From positions 114,944-178,943 of IMG/VR virus record IMGVR_UViG_3300007512_000001: a DNA stretch of 64,000 bases, one strand, 5' to 3'. The stretch is from a virus. The notes under the pieces were generated by a model. It was not told the origin of the DNA and did not search any database. It saw only the letters and a program-made list of their open reading frames with translations. The translations under genes were made by a program, and so were the position numbers. This document shows positions 49,877 through 56,655 of the stretch, piece by piece; position 1 is the first letter of the stretch, and the number at the start of each line of letters is the position of its first letter.

Positions 49877-50406
49877 AAGCATTAGTAGTAGGCAATGGCG
49901 AAAGCCGTAGGCAAATAGATTTAAACTTGTTTAAAAGAAACGAGTGGGAAATTTATGGATGCAATGCTTTATATAGAGAGTTTATTCCAGATCACTTAAT
50001 AATACTTGATTCACCAATGCGTGAGGAGTTTGAACAAAGTGGCGTTAATGTAGCAAATGTGCATTATTTAGAAGATATTCCTGAATATGAACCAATGATG
50101 AATTCAGGATTAATTGCATTAATAATAGCAATGCGAACACATAACGAAATACATATGATTGGTTTTGATTTAGAAAGTACAAGTGGAAAGGTAAATAATA
50201 TATATAACGACACAGAAAACTATTATAGCGGTAATAAAGAATCAGGCGGTTTTATTATCGAACAATATAACATTAAAGCAGTATGTAACAGATACAGAGG
50301 AAAAGGCAGAATTGTTAGAATTGCTAATAATTGCCCATTTGAACTTGACAAATACTTAGAAAATGTTACAATAAAAGAGTATATAAAAGGACTCGAGAAT
50401 GCCTAA
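49867..50406 (+). CDS. DUF115/MptE-like Rossmann protein (paralogue of 16215)
   Basis: 179 residues from ATG 49867, which overlaps the membrane gene stop; the longer frame from 49801 lacks support. KALVVGNGESRRQIDLNLF (~4-22), EIYGCNALYREFIPDHLIIL (~28-47), NSGLIALIIAMRTHNEIHMI then GFDLES (~80-105) and ESGGFIIEQYNI match the order of motifs in the 248-aa protein at 16215. It is possibly a nucleotide-sugar or pterin-type transferase relative. No catalytic assignment is possible. Confidence 0.6.
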   Translation: MVVKALVVGNGESRRQIDLNLFKRNEWEIYGCNALYREFIPDHLIILDSPMREEFEQSGVNVANVHYLEDIPEYEPMMNSGLIALIIAMRTHNEIHMIGFDLESTSGKVNNIYNDTENYYSGNKESGGFIIEQYNIKAVCNRYRGKGRIVRIANNCPFELDKYLENVTIKEYIKGLENA

Positions 50407-50866
50407 GCCAGCAGTATTACCATTAAGCGAAATATTTAACGCAATAGATAAAAAGGATTACAACTGGTACAAGAATTTAAGCGCAGAAAAAAAGAAAGCG
50501 TTTAGCCCATATTTACAACTTAAATATTCCGCAAGTGCAACAGGCTCCAATGATCTACAGGAGTATATGATTCGCGCAACCAATAATGAACTAAACATTA
50601 ACTTTTGGGAGGTAAGTAAGCATCCCGACTTAACTTACAAAATACTGTGTGCTATCAATCCAAGCATTGGCACATTTAAACGCAAGTATTTGCCAATGAA
50701 AAAAGAAACAAAAGATAATAAGAAAACTAGGTTTCTCAAAGAAATATATACGTCGTGGAAACTTAGTGACATAGAAGCATATGCAGAAGTATGCGATAAA
50801 AAGGAACTCAAACAATTAGCAATAGAACATGGATACGACGATAAGTCAATCAAACAGTGGCTATGA
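50399..50866 (+). CDS. Unknown helical protein (weak clamp-loader gp62 resemblance)
   Basis: 155 residues overlapping the previous gene by 8 bases. KPAVLPLSEIFNAIDKKDYN, a LQLKYSASATGSNDLQEYMI stretch, NINFWEVSKHPDLTYKILCA, then a Lys-rich segment and LKQLAIEHGYDDKSIKQWL. The position of a hydrophobic N-terminal half and a basic C-terminal half recalls T4 clamp-loader gp62. The gp62 signature of an RKRF-x-KW stretch is not present, and no gp44 gene is in the window. I therefore leave it unnamed. Confidence 0.55.
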   Translation: MPKPAVLPLSEIFNAIDKKDYNWYKNLSAEKKKAFSPYLQLKYSASATGSNDLQEYMIRATNNELNINFWEVSKHPDLTYKILCAINPSIGTFKRKYLPMKKETKDNKKTRFLKEIYTSWKLSDIEAYAEVCDKKELKQLAIEHGYDDKSIKQWL

Positions 50867-51530
50867 ATGTAAATTTTGTAACAGGAGTTTTGCTAGAGAA
50901 AAAACACTAGCGGCTCATGTATGTGAACAAAAACGTAGACACGGACAGAAAGACGAAAAGCATGTACAGATAGGATACATTGCTTATAAACGTTTTTATG
51001 AACTAACACAAGGTTCTGCTAACTTTAAAGACTACCAGCACTTTGCTAGTAGCCAATATTATAATGCGTTTGTAAAGTTTGGCAAACATATTATAAACAT
51101 CAACGTAATCAATCCGGATTACTTTATTGATTATGTTATTAAAAGTAACATTAAGTTAGATAATTGGTGTAAGGATTCTGTGTATGAAGAATATTTACTT
51201 CCATATATTAAAACAGAAAATGCTAGAGATGCATTAGAGCGTAGCATATTAAGTATGGAGGATTGGGCAAATAATAACAATTCTTCGTTCAATCATTTTT
51301 TTAAATTTGTAAGTTTTAATAAAGCAGTAGCACTAATAAGAAATGGGAAAATAAGTCCATGGGTTATATACCATAGCGATACAGGAATGGATATGCTCGA
51401 TAAAATGACAGACGAGCAGTTAGGATTAATAAATGACTTCATAGATCCGGTATACTGGAGTAAACGCTTCGAAGCGTTTCCGGCGGACGTAGAATGGGCA
51501 AAGCACATTTTAAGTGAAGCAACCATGTAG
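50829..51530 (+). CDS. C2H2 zinc-finger protein, conserved in marine T4-like phages
   Basis: A 233-residue protein whose start overlaps the previous gene by 38 bases. One C2H2-type finger spans YECKFCNRSFAREKTLAAHV (C14 and C17, His30) with a later Cys/His (VCEQKRRH). The remainder is helical: FYELTQGSANFKDYQHFASS, DNWCKDSVYEEYLLPYIKTE, ISPWVIYHSDTGMDML and DFIDPVYWSKRFEAFPADVE. Fingers in phages usually bind DNA. This domain pairing is familiar from marine T4-like genomes with no known function. Confidence 0.7.
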   Translation: MDTTISQSNSGYECKFCNRSFAREKTLAAHVCEQKRRHGQKDEKHVQIGYIAYKRFYELTQGSANFKDYQHFASSQYYNAFVKFGKHIININVINPDYFIDYVIKSNIKLDNWCKDSVYEEYLLPYIKTENARDALERSILSMEDWANNNNSSFNHFFKFVSFNKAVALIRNGKISPWVIYHSDTGMDMLDKMTDEQLGLINDFIDPVYWSKRFEAFPADVEWAKHILSEATM

Positions 51531-51539
51531 GAGAAAACG

Positions 51540-51725
51540 ATGACAGATAATATAGTAGATTTTGATTTAAAATTGTTAAAGAAACGGCATAAAGAATTAG
51601 ATAACATAATTTGGAAACTAGAGAATAATGACATAGGCGAAACTCACTCAAAGTTAACTGAACTCAAGAAAGAAAAGTTACACCTCAAAGATAAAATAGC
51701 ATGGATGGAAAGTAAATTTGGATGA
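51540..51725 (+). CDS. DUF465/YdcH-like small helical protein
   Basis: 61 residues with AGGAG 6 bases before the ATG. LKKRHKELDNIIWKLENN, then LTELKKEKLHLKDKI, fits the DUF465 (YdcH) pattern R-H-x-x-L-D...L-K-x-x-K-L-x-L-K-D. The family is common in Alphaproteobacteria, usually 60-80 residues, of unknown role. Its presence here suggests capture from a host of that class. The next gene starts 8 bases before this stop. Confidence 0.7.
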   Translation: MTDNIVDFDLKLLKKRHKELDNIIWKLENNDIGETHSKLTELKKEKLHLKDKIAWMESKFG

Positions 51726-51912
51726 TTCGGAAGCCTATAAAAAATACCCACACCACCATAAATGGTTTAATAAGTTATGGTTAAGTGAAAAATTAGGATA
51801 TAAATGTGGTCCTGGTGGCGTAAATGTATCACGTAATGATGAATACATTGTTCGTCCAATTATGAATTTAGTTAGCATTACCAATTGTACCAAGAGCAAG
51901 AAACCAATATGA
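51718..51912 (+). CDS. Small conserved unknown protein
   Basis: 64 residues with a TTG start at 51718 overlapping the DUF465 stop. EAYKKYPHHHKWFNKLWLSE then KLGYKCGPGGVNV and EYIVRPIMNL is a pattern I recall from longer proteins of marine T4-like phages. The present version stops soon after RPIMNL, so it may be a shortened form. It is coupled to the next gene by ATGA. Confidence 0.55.
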   Translation: MDDSEAYKKYPHHHKWFNKLWLSEKLGYKCGPGGVNVSRNDEYIVRPIMNLVSITNCTKSKKPI

Positions 51913-52478
51913 GCCTTAAATTTGACATTGATATAGACTTCGCGAATAGAAACGAAGTACTTGAAAAGTTACAAAACCATACTCCTGCGACTATTATACG
52001 CAATAATGAACTAATAAAACATAATACTGGAGTTTATTTTACTGATGTTCCAACAGACCCAGTAAAAGGTATTTGCTCACTCGATCATAAGGACGCAGAA
52101 GAGCGAGGATACTTTAAATTAGATTTACTTAATGTTAATATATACAACCAAGTACAAAGCGAAGAACATTTAATAGATTTAATGTTTACAGAGCCACCGT
52201 GGGAAAGACTTGCTGAAAGAGAATATACTGAACAGATTATACATATCAGCAATCATTATGATTTAATAAAGAAGATGATGCCTGACAGTATTCCTAGAAT
52301 GGCAATGTTTTTAGCAGTAATACGCCCTGCTAAACGCTATCTAGCAAATAGAACGTGGAAGGAAATAGGGCAAGAAGTTTGGAAAGTACCAACTGATCCT
52401 AATTCGTATTATTTTAAAAAGAGTCACTCAGTAGGTTATGCACATTTAGTGGTTGTGCATATGAATTTATTAAAGTAA
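51909..52478 (+). CDS. Miniature DNA polymerase III alpha-like protein
   Basis: 189 residues from ATG 51909 (ATGA overlap). FDIDIDFANRNEVLEKL, HNTGVYFTDVPTDP, DAEERGYFKLDLLNVNIYNQ, MPDSIPRMAMFLAVIRPAKR and FKKSHSVGYAHLVVVHMNLL parallel, in order, segments of bacterial Pol III alpha (DFDIDF, the GLVKFDFLG region, and FNKSHAAAYALISYQ). The palm catalytic triad is not obviously complete and the length is under a fifth of a true alpha subunit. It is more likely a binding or decoy module than a polymerase. Confidence 0.6.
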   Translation: MSLKFDIDIDFANRNEVLEKLQNHTPATIIRNNELIKHNTGVYFTDVPTDPVKGICSLDHKDAEERGYFKLDLLNVNIYNQVQSEEHLIDLMFTEPPWERLAEREYTEQIIHISNHYDLIKKMMPDSIPRMAMFLAVIRPAKRYLANRTWKEIGQEVWKVPTDPNSYYFKKSHSVGYAHLVVVHMNLLK

Positions 52479-52486
52479 TATATACC

Positions 52487-54112
52487 TTACTTATTACGTT
52501 TGTGACTCACATTAGTAACTTTCTTCAGTAGAGGTCCCTTTTTTACAGCCAGTTTATATGTGGATTGCCCTGCTCTCGGCTGAAAATATAAAGACACCAA
52601 TACATCTTTTGGATTATTGATATCATAAACTTTAAATCCTACGTTACCCGCGTTTGTCTTATATTCCCCGACATCAAAATCTATATCTTTAAGTAGTTTA
52701 TATAAGTTTTTAAAAGAATGGACACTATAATCGCCGGTTGCCTTAAAATCAACTAACTCTACATTATCTTCTCTGGCTGCATGATATTCAACAAAGTTTA
52801 CCAGTGCTTGTATAAAATCGTATTCTGATTGTGAATCATCGTTTTTAAGCCAAATTTGTTTAATATTGTTCGCAACTGCGCTGAACATTTTTTGTATACC
52901 GGGCCGAACCTTTTTCTGGCTAGCTTGTAATTGGCTGTTTATTGCCTTTTCGATTTGATTAGAATCCATATCACTAGTGATACCAATGGAATTTAAATAC
53001 TCTTCTTTTGAAAGTATATTTTCAACATTGATATAGTTTGTACCATCGTCAAACCCTTTCCATAAAGTTATCAAATTGTTCCACAAATGATCTTTTAGTT
53101 TTTCTGCTGTTAGGTTTCCTTGTGGTTTACCAACAAGTGCTTGTTGTCCAATATCTGGATTAGTGGCTTTTAATGAAAGATTTGCATATCTAAGTTTTTT
53201 TCCGTTAGCAACTATAAATAGGTCTGCTTTAGTACCTCCTCCAGACTGCAAGGAAGCGGCACCACCTATACCGTCGGTATCTACTATAATCTCATCAACT
53301 TTGAGATTCGTTGCAAAAAATCTAGAGTATTGCGTCATTAATCGAGAATTAGCATAATTTGCAACTGCCCCAAGCAAGCCTAATAGTTTTGGATTATCTA
53401 AATGCTTCCCTTCTCCAATCGCTACTAGTTCCCTAAAAGCCTGTTCTTGAGTTTTAATTCTCCAAACAATTTTATCTTGTAAATTACTTTTATATTCTGC
53501 AGAAGCATACACCACGTCTTCTTTGTGTAATTCTTTTGAATTAATTTTTACTTCTTGACTACTACTATTATCTACTGTTAATTTTGAAATTATTTTAAGA
53601 ATGTCTTTAACTTCGATAGGCTGGACTCCGCCTTGTACACGTTTAGTAAATTTTGCTGTTAAACCTGCACCTGCCAAGGATTCTGTTAAATTACCAAAAT
53701 TTGCGATTTGATCTTTACTTTTAATACGATGTGGTTCGGCAAATTGATGATCTTTAAAGAGATTTGAAATTCTATAATTGTCTAATTGTGTATTAGTTTT
53801 AGGATCATAAACCGGTACTACCCAAGATTTACCGTCTAGATAGCCATAGAAGGATCCTGATTGAATTGACTTTAAAAGTTTACTTTGGCTGGTGGCATTT
53901 GCGTATCCAATGTATATATTATAAGGATACGTTCCGGATCTTGCTTTGGGATAATCATATTCTTGCCCACCCAAAGTAGGTGCAATTGTGCCGTCCCATG
54001 GAATCTTTCCTTTGACGCGATTTAAAAAAACATCCCATCGTTCTTCAGCAGCTTGATGGAAATCACCAAACGATAAATTTGCTTCAAATAATTTAAATTC
54101 ATTAAAACGCAT
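52487..54112 (-). CDS. Putative head-packaged protein with PD-(D/E)XK-like motif
   Basis: A 541-residue protein. The N-terminus MRFNEFKLFEA matches a capsid-targeting peptide, with a predicted cut after Glu10 (LFE/A). TLGGQEYDYPKARSGTYPYN follows. In the middle, GGGTKADLFIVANGKKLRYA then NLSLKA places D297 and S313-L-K315 as in PD-(D/E)XK-type nucleases (D-x15-SxK). The C-terminal ~200 residues are helical, ending with strands SLYFQPRAGQSTYKLAVKKG. The gene is alone on the minus strand beside two radical SAM genes. ATAAATA lies 5 bases before the ATG. Nuclease activity and packaging are inference. Confidence 0.6.
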   Translation of the reverse strand: MRFNEFKLFEANLSFGDFHQAAEERWDVFLNRVKGKIPWDGTIAPTLGGQEYDYPKARSGTYPYNIYIGYANATSQSKLLKSIQSGSFYGYLDGKSWVVPVYDPKTNTQLDNYRISNLFKDHQFAEPHRIKSKDQIANFGNLTESLAGAGLTAKFTKRVQGGVQPIEVKDILKIISKLTVDNSSSQEVKINSKELHKEDVVYASAEYKSNLQDKIVWRIKTQEQAFRELVAIGEGKHLDNPKLLGLLGAVANYANSRLMTQYSRFFATNLKVDEIIVDTDGIGGAASLQSGGGTKADLFIVANGKKLRYANLSLKATNPDIGQQALVGKPQGNLTAEKLKDHLWNNLITLWKGFDDGTNYINVENILSKEEYLNSIGITSDMDSNQIEKAINSQLQASQKKVRPGIQKMFSAVANNIKQIWLKNDDSQSEYDFIQALVNFVEYHAAREDNVELVDFKATGDYSVHSFKNLYKLLKDIDFDVGEYKTNAGNVGFKVYDINNPKDVLVSLYFQPRAGQSTYKLAVKKGPLLKKVTNVSHKRNK

Positions 54113-54117
54113 AACTG

Positions 54118-54124
54118 TATTTAT
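54118..54124 (-). promoter_or_regulatory. Late promoter ATAAATA 5 bases before 541-aa gene (minus strand)
   Basis: On the minus strand the sequence is ATAAATA-CAGTT-ATG, identical in the last 13 bases to the gp17 start region. The predicted +1 is the A of ATG 54112. Confidence 0.55.
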
Positions 54125-54127
54125 GTT

Positions 54128-55441
54128 TTATTGCTTATGAATCTCTTCGTAGATTATAGGGAAAAGTTCTCTATAATCTGTTCCACGCCTGCGATCCAGT
54201 TCTGTTAGATATCTATGTAATTCCTGTTGTGCTTTTTTATTAGGAATATCCGACTCAATTGCTTTTTTTATTCCTTCAAGATATTCAATGACAGATTCCC
54301 TGGTTGTGCTTTCAGAATTTTCGTTTGCAATATTTATTAACATGTCAATTGATTGGTTGTATCCCCAATCTAAAATTTTCGGACCAAATATTGAAGGGTG
54401 CATCCAGTCTTTACCAGAGGCTTGCATTAAACTAATATTCATACCCCATTCCTTCCCTCTCGTAATATGTCGTTGATTCCATTCTTGATATTTTTCAATA
54501 AGATCAGGCATAGTAAAAGTAGATATAGGAGACCAACATATGTTTATTGTAGTGTCAAGTCCGGCGTCGATTATATATTTCATGTTTTTATCAAATAATT
54601 CTATATCTAGTCCATATCTTACATACTCTGCTTCCTTACCCCAACAATCAATACTGCCGACAATATGAGCATTGTGTAATCTACCCTCTTCTAGAAGTTG
54701 CTTTAATTTAATAATTTTTGGTTCTATATTATCACTTGATAGATTACTAAAAAAGAATAAATCTAAATTTTTAAATTTATCACCATTTCCTGCAATGAAA
54801 TCTAACAAACGATCAGACTGTGGTTGTATAAAGGGTTCTCCCCCTAAAATGTATAATGATCTTAGGTGCTGGCCATTTTTATCTAACCAGTCAAATACTT
54901 TATCTAAATATTTAAGTTCTTGATAATTAGGCCGGCCGGCCTTGTGGTCATCAGGATACATGAAATCATGTATGTCACCATATTTTTTGTCTTCTGCCTC
55001 CCATGTACTACTAAAATACGAACCACAATATGTACAGGATAATTGGCAAAGATTACTGAAATATATTTCAAGTTGCGTTGGAGTAACATGAACTGCATTT
55101 GGATTATCAAATAATTCAGGCGGAGATGACGGGGCAAATCCCATGTCGTCATGTAAGAGTCTATCACTCATTCCTCCTGCCTGCTCAATAACTCTACAGT
55201 GTTCGCATCCTAACTCTGGCCACTCATCGCGCAACATCTGCAATCGAGCATGTACCTTTTGATGAGTATTATGAAAATTAAAATCTTCCGTAATTGGATT
55301 ATGATCACATCTATGGCAACTTGCAGTCGTATTTGTAGTTAAAAATATGGTGCTAAGTGACCATTTTAATCTACATTGTAATTTAGACTGTTTAGTGTTA
55401 ATAATTGATCTATTGTGTACTTGATGTGCATTATCACTCAT
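54128..55441 (-). CDS. Twitch-type radical SAM protein
   Basis: A 437-residue protein. An N-terminal Cys-rich region (SCHRCDHNPIT at ~42-52, GCEHCRVIEQAGGMSDRLLH at ~77-97) precedes the SAM core. There YFSNLCQLSCTYCGSYFSST carries C132, C136 and C139, and LYILGGEPFIQPQ (~193-205) is the GGE motif. This architecture, a radical SAM with an N-terminal Cys cluster, is the twitch type that I associate with marine phages. The substrate is unknown, perhaps a peptide. Both neighbours on the minus strand (541-aa and 124-aa genes) are 5-16 bases away. Confidence 0.85.
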   Translation of the reverse strand: MSDNAHQVHNRSIINTKQSKLQCRLKWSLSTIFLTTNTTASCHRCDHNPITEDFNFHNTHQKVHARLQMLRDEWPELGCEHCRVIEQAGGMSDRLLHDDMGFAPSSPPELFDNPNAVHVTPTQLEIYFSNLCQLSCTYCGSYFSSTWEAEDKKYGDIHDFMYPDDHKAGRPNYQELKYLDKVFDWLDKNGQHLRSLYILGGEPFIQPQSDRLLDFIAGNGDKFKNLDLFFFSNLSSDNIEPKIIKLKQLLEEGRLHNAHIVGSIDCWGKEAEYVRYGLDIELFDKNMKYIIDAGLDTTINICWSPISTFTMPDLIEKYQEWNQRHITRGKEWGMNISLMQASGKDWMHPSIFGPKILDWGYNQSIDMLINIANENSESTTRESVIEYLEGIKKAIESDIPNKKAQQELHRYLTELDRRRGTDYRELFPIIYEEIHKQ

Positions 55442-55446
55442 TTTAC

Positions 55447-55821
55447 CTATTTTACCTTTTGGACTAATTGAATATTTCTACGTTTTGTTCTGCGTTGAGC
55501 AAGTTCATTCATACTAACATATGGGCCATGGACTATTTCTACATCTTTCGCCATAAATGTTTTAATATAAGGTTTGAAAGGTACAAATTCTTTTTTAAGA
55601 AAAACGTTAATAGGAAATAATCTATTGGATTCCCACCACCAGACATCTCCCAATTCTAAAAATTTTTGCTTTACTTTAATGCTAGGAAGCGCATTATAGT
55701 CATATATACTAATAATTGATGCATCTTTATTTAAAATAATGCCAATAAACTCTTTATCAACATACTTGATATAACTTATAAACGGGTATTTCTCGGTTAG
55801 TTCTTGATAAATGTTAGACAT
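55447..55821 (-). CDS. Small conserved unknown protein beside radical SAM gene
   Basis: 124 residues. SNIYQELTEKYPFISYIKYV then EFIGIILNKDASIISIYDYN, VWWWESNRLFPINVFLKKEF and EIVHGPYVSMNELAQRRTKR form an alpha/beta domain with a basic C-terminal end. I know similar proteins in marine T4-like phages with no role assigned. It precedes the radical SAM gene by 5 bases on the same strand, so it could be its partner or substrate. Confidence 0.65.
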   Translation of the reverse strand: MSNIYQELTEKYPFISYIKYVDKEFIGIILNKDASIISIYDYNALPSIKVKQKFLELGDVWWWESNRLFPINVFLKKEFVPFKPYIKTFMAKDVEIVHGPYVSMNELAQRRTKRRNIQLVQKVK

Positions 55822-55823
55822 AA

Positions 55824-55831
55824 AATAAATA
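55824..55831 (+). promoter_or_regulatory. Late promoter AATAAATA
   Basis: 19 bases before the ATG at 55851, in the divergent gap. The predicted start is near 55837. Confidence 0.5.
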
Positions 55832-55850
55832 TAGTAAAGGATTTTATAAA

Positions 55851-56621
55851 ATGCTAGTTACTACTGTCTATTTATATGACCAAATTATTAATTTGAAAAT
55901 TAAGGTTGACACTGACAAACAACATTGGGGGTATGAAATGTATAATCATCCGATTAAATTATACAAAGGTATTGATAACACAATACAAATACAATTGAAA
56001 AACGATAACCAAAAAACTTTAACCATTACAGACAAGACGATTACGTTTAGTATACTAAACTCGTCGGACGGAACAAGTGTGCTTTTAAATAAAACAGCAA
56101 CGATTGTAGATGGTATTAATGGCAAGGCAAAGGTTACTATTACAGAAGGTGATTTGTTAAATTTAGATAGCCAATATCTAAATTATTCAGTGAAGGTTGT
56201 AGACGGTGAAGAAAATCAAATGATTGGGTACGTAGACGGCGCATATGATGTTATTGGCCAATTACAAATCTTAGATGGAGTGTTCCCAGACATAAAAGAA
56301 AGTCTAGAATTAAAATTAGCAGACTTCCAGGAAGCAGGCGGTACATATACCAGTGATCCTTTAGTGGCAGAGTCAAAATTAAACCAAAATACAGGATTAC
56401 ATACTGCCGCATTTTATGTAAATGGTTACAGTGGTGATATCAAAGTACAAGCAACATTAAATGATAATGTGGCGCCTGCCGATTATTTTGACATTAAAAC
56501 TGTAACTTTGGCATCAAAAACCGGCATTGCATATACTAACTGGAATGGAGTTTATAACAGAGTACGATTTGTACACACACCAACTGCAGGTAGTATGGAA
56601 AAAATTCTTTACCGCTCATAA
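55851..56621 (+). CDS. Baseplate/structural beta-domain protein (BppU-N-like)
   Basis: 256 residues. NHPIKLYKGIDNTIQIQLKN then TLTITDKTITFSILNSSDGT and TATIVDGINGKAKVTITEGD (residues ~28-105) resemble the N-terminal domain of upper baseplate (BppU-type) proteins. The C-terminal half is a second beta domain with NTGLHTAAFYVNGYSGDIKV and ends RFVHTPTAGSMEKILYRS. It is likely a virion protein anchoring fibres. It is placed between the small minus-strand gene and the B12-type radical SAM. Confidence 0.65.
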   Translation: MLVTTVYLYDQIINLKIKVDTDKQHWGYEMYNHPIKLYKGIDNTIQIQLKNDNQKTLTITDKTITFSILNSSDGTSVLLNKTATIVDGINGKAKVTITEGDLLNLDSQYLNYSVKVVDGEENQMIGYVDGAYDVIGQLQILDGVFPDIKESLELKLADFQEAGGTYTSDPLVAESKLNQNTGLHTAAFYVNGYSGDIKVQATLNDNVAPADYFDIKTVTLASKTGIAYTNWNGVYNRVRFVHTPTAGSMEKILYRS

Positions 56622-56626
56622 CATTG

Positions 56627-56633
56627 TTAAATA
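56627..56633 (+). promoter_or_regulatory. Late promoter TTAAATA
   Basis: 22 bases before the ATG at 56656. The predicted start is near 56639. Confidence 0.45.
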
Positions 56634-56655
56634 ATAATGTAATATATAATACGTT

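Noticed and set aside
50399-50866. Clamp loader gp62
   Set aside because: No clear signature and no gp44 neighbour in the window; kept as unknown.
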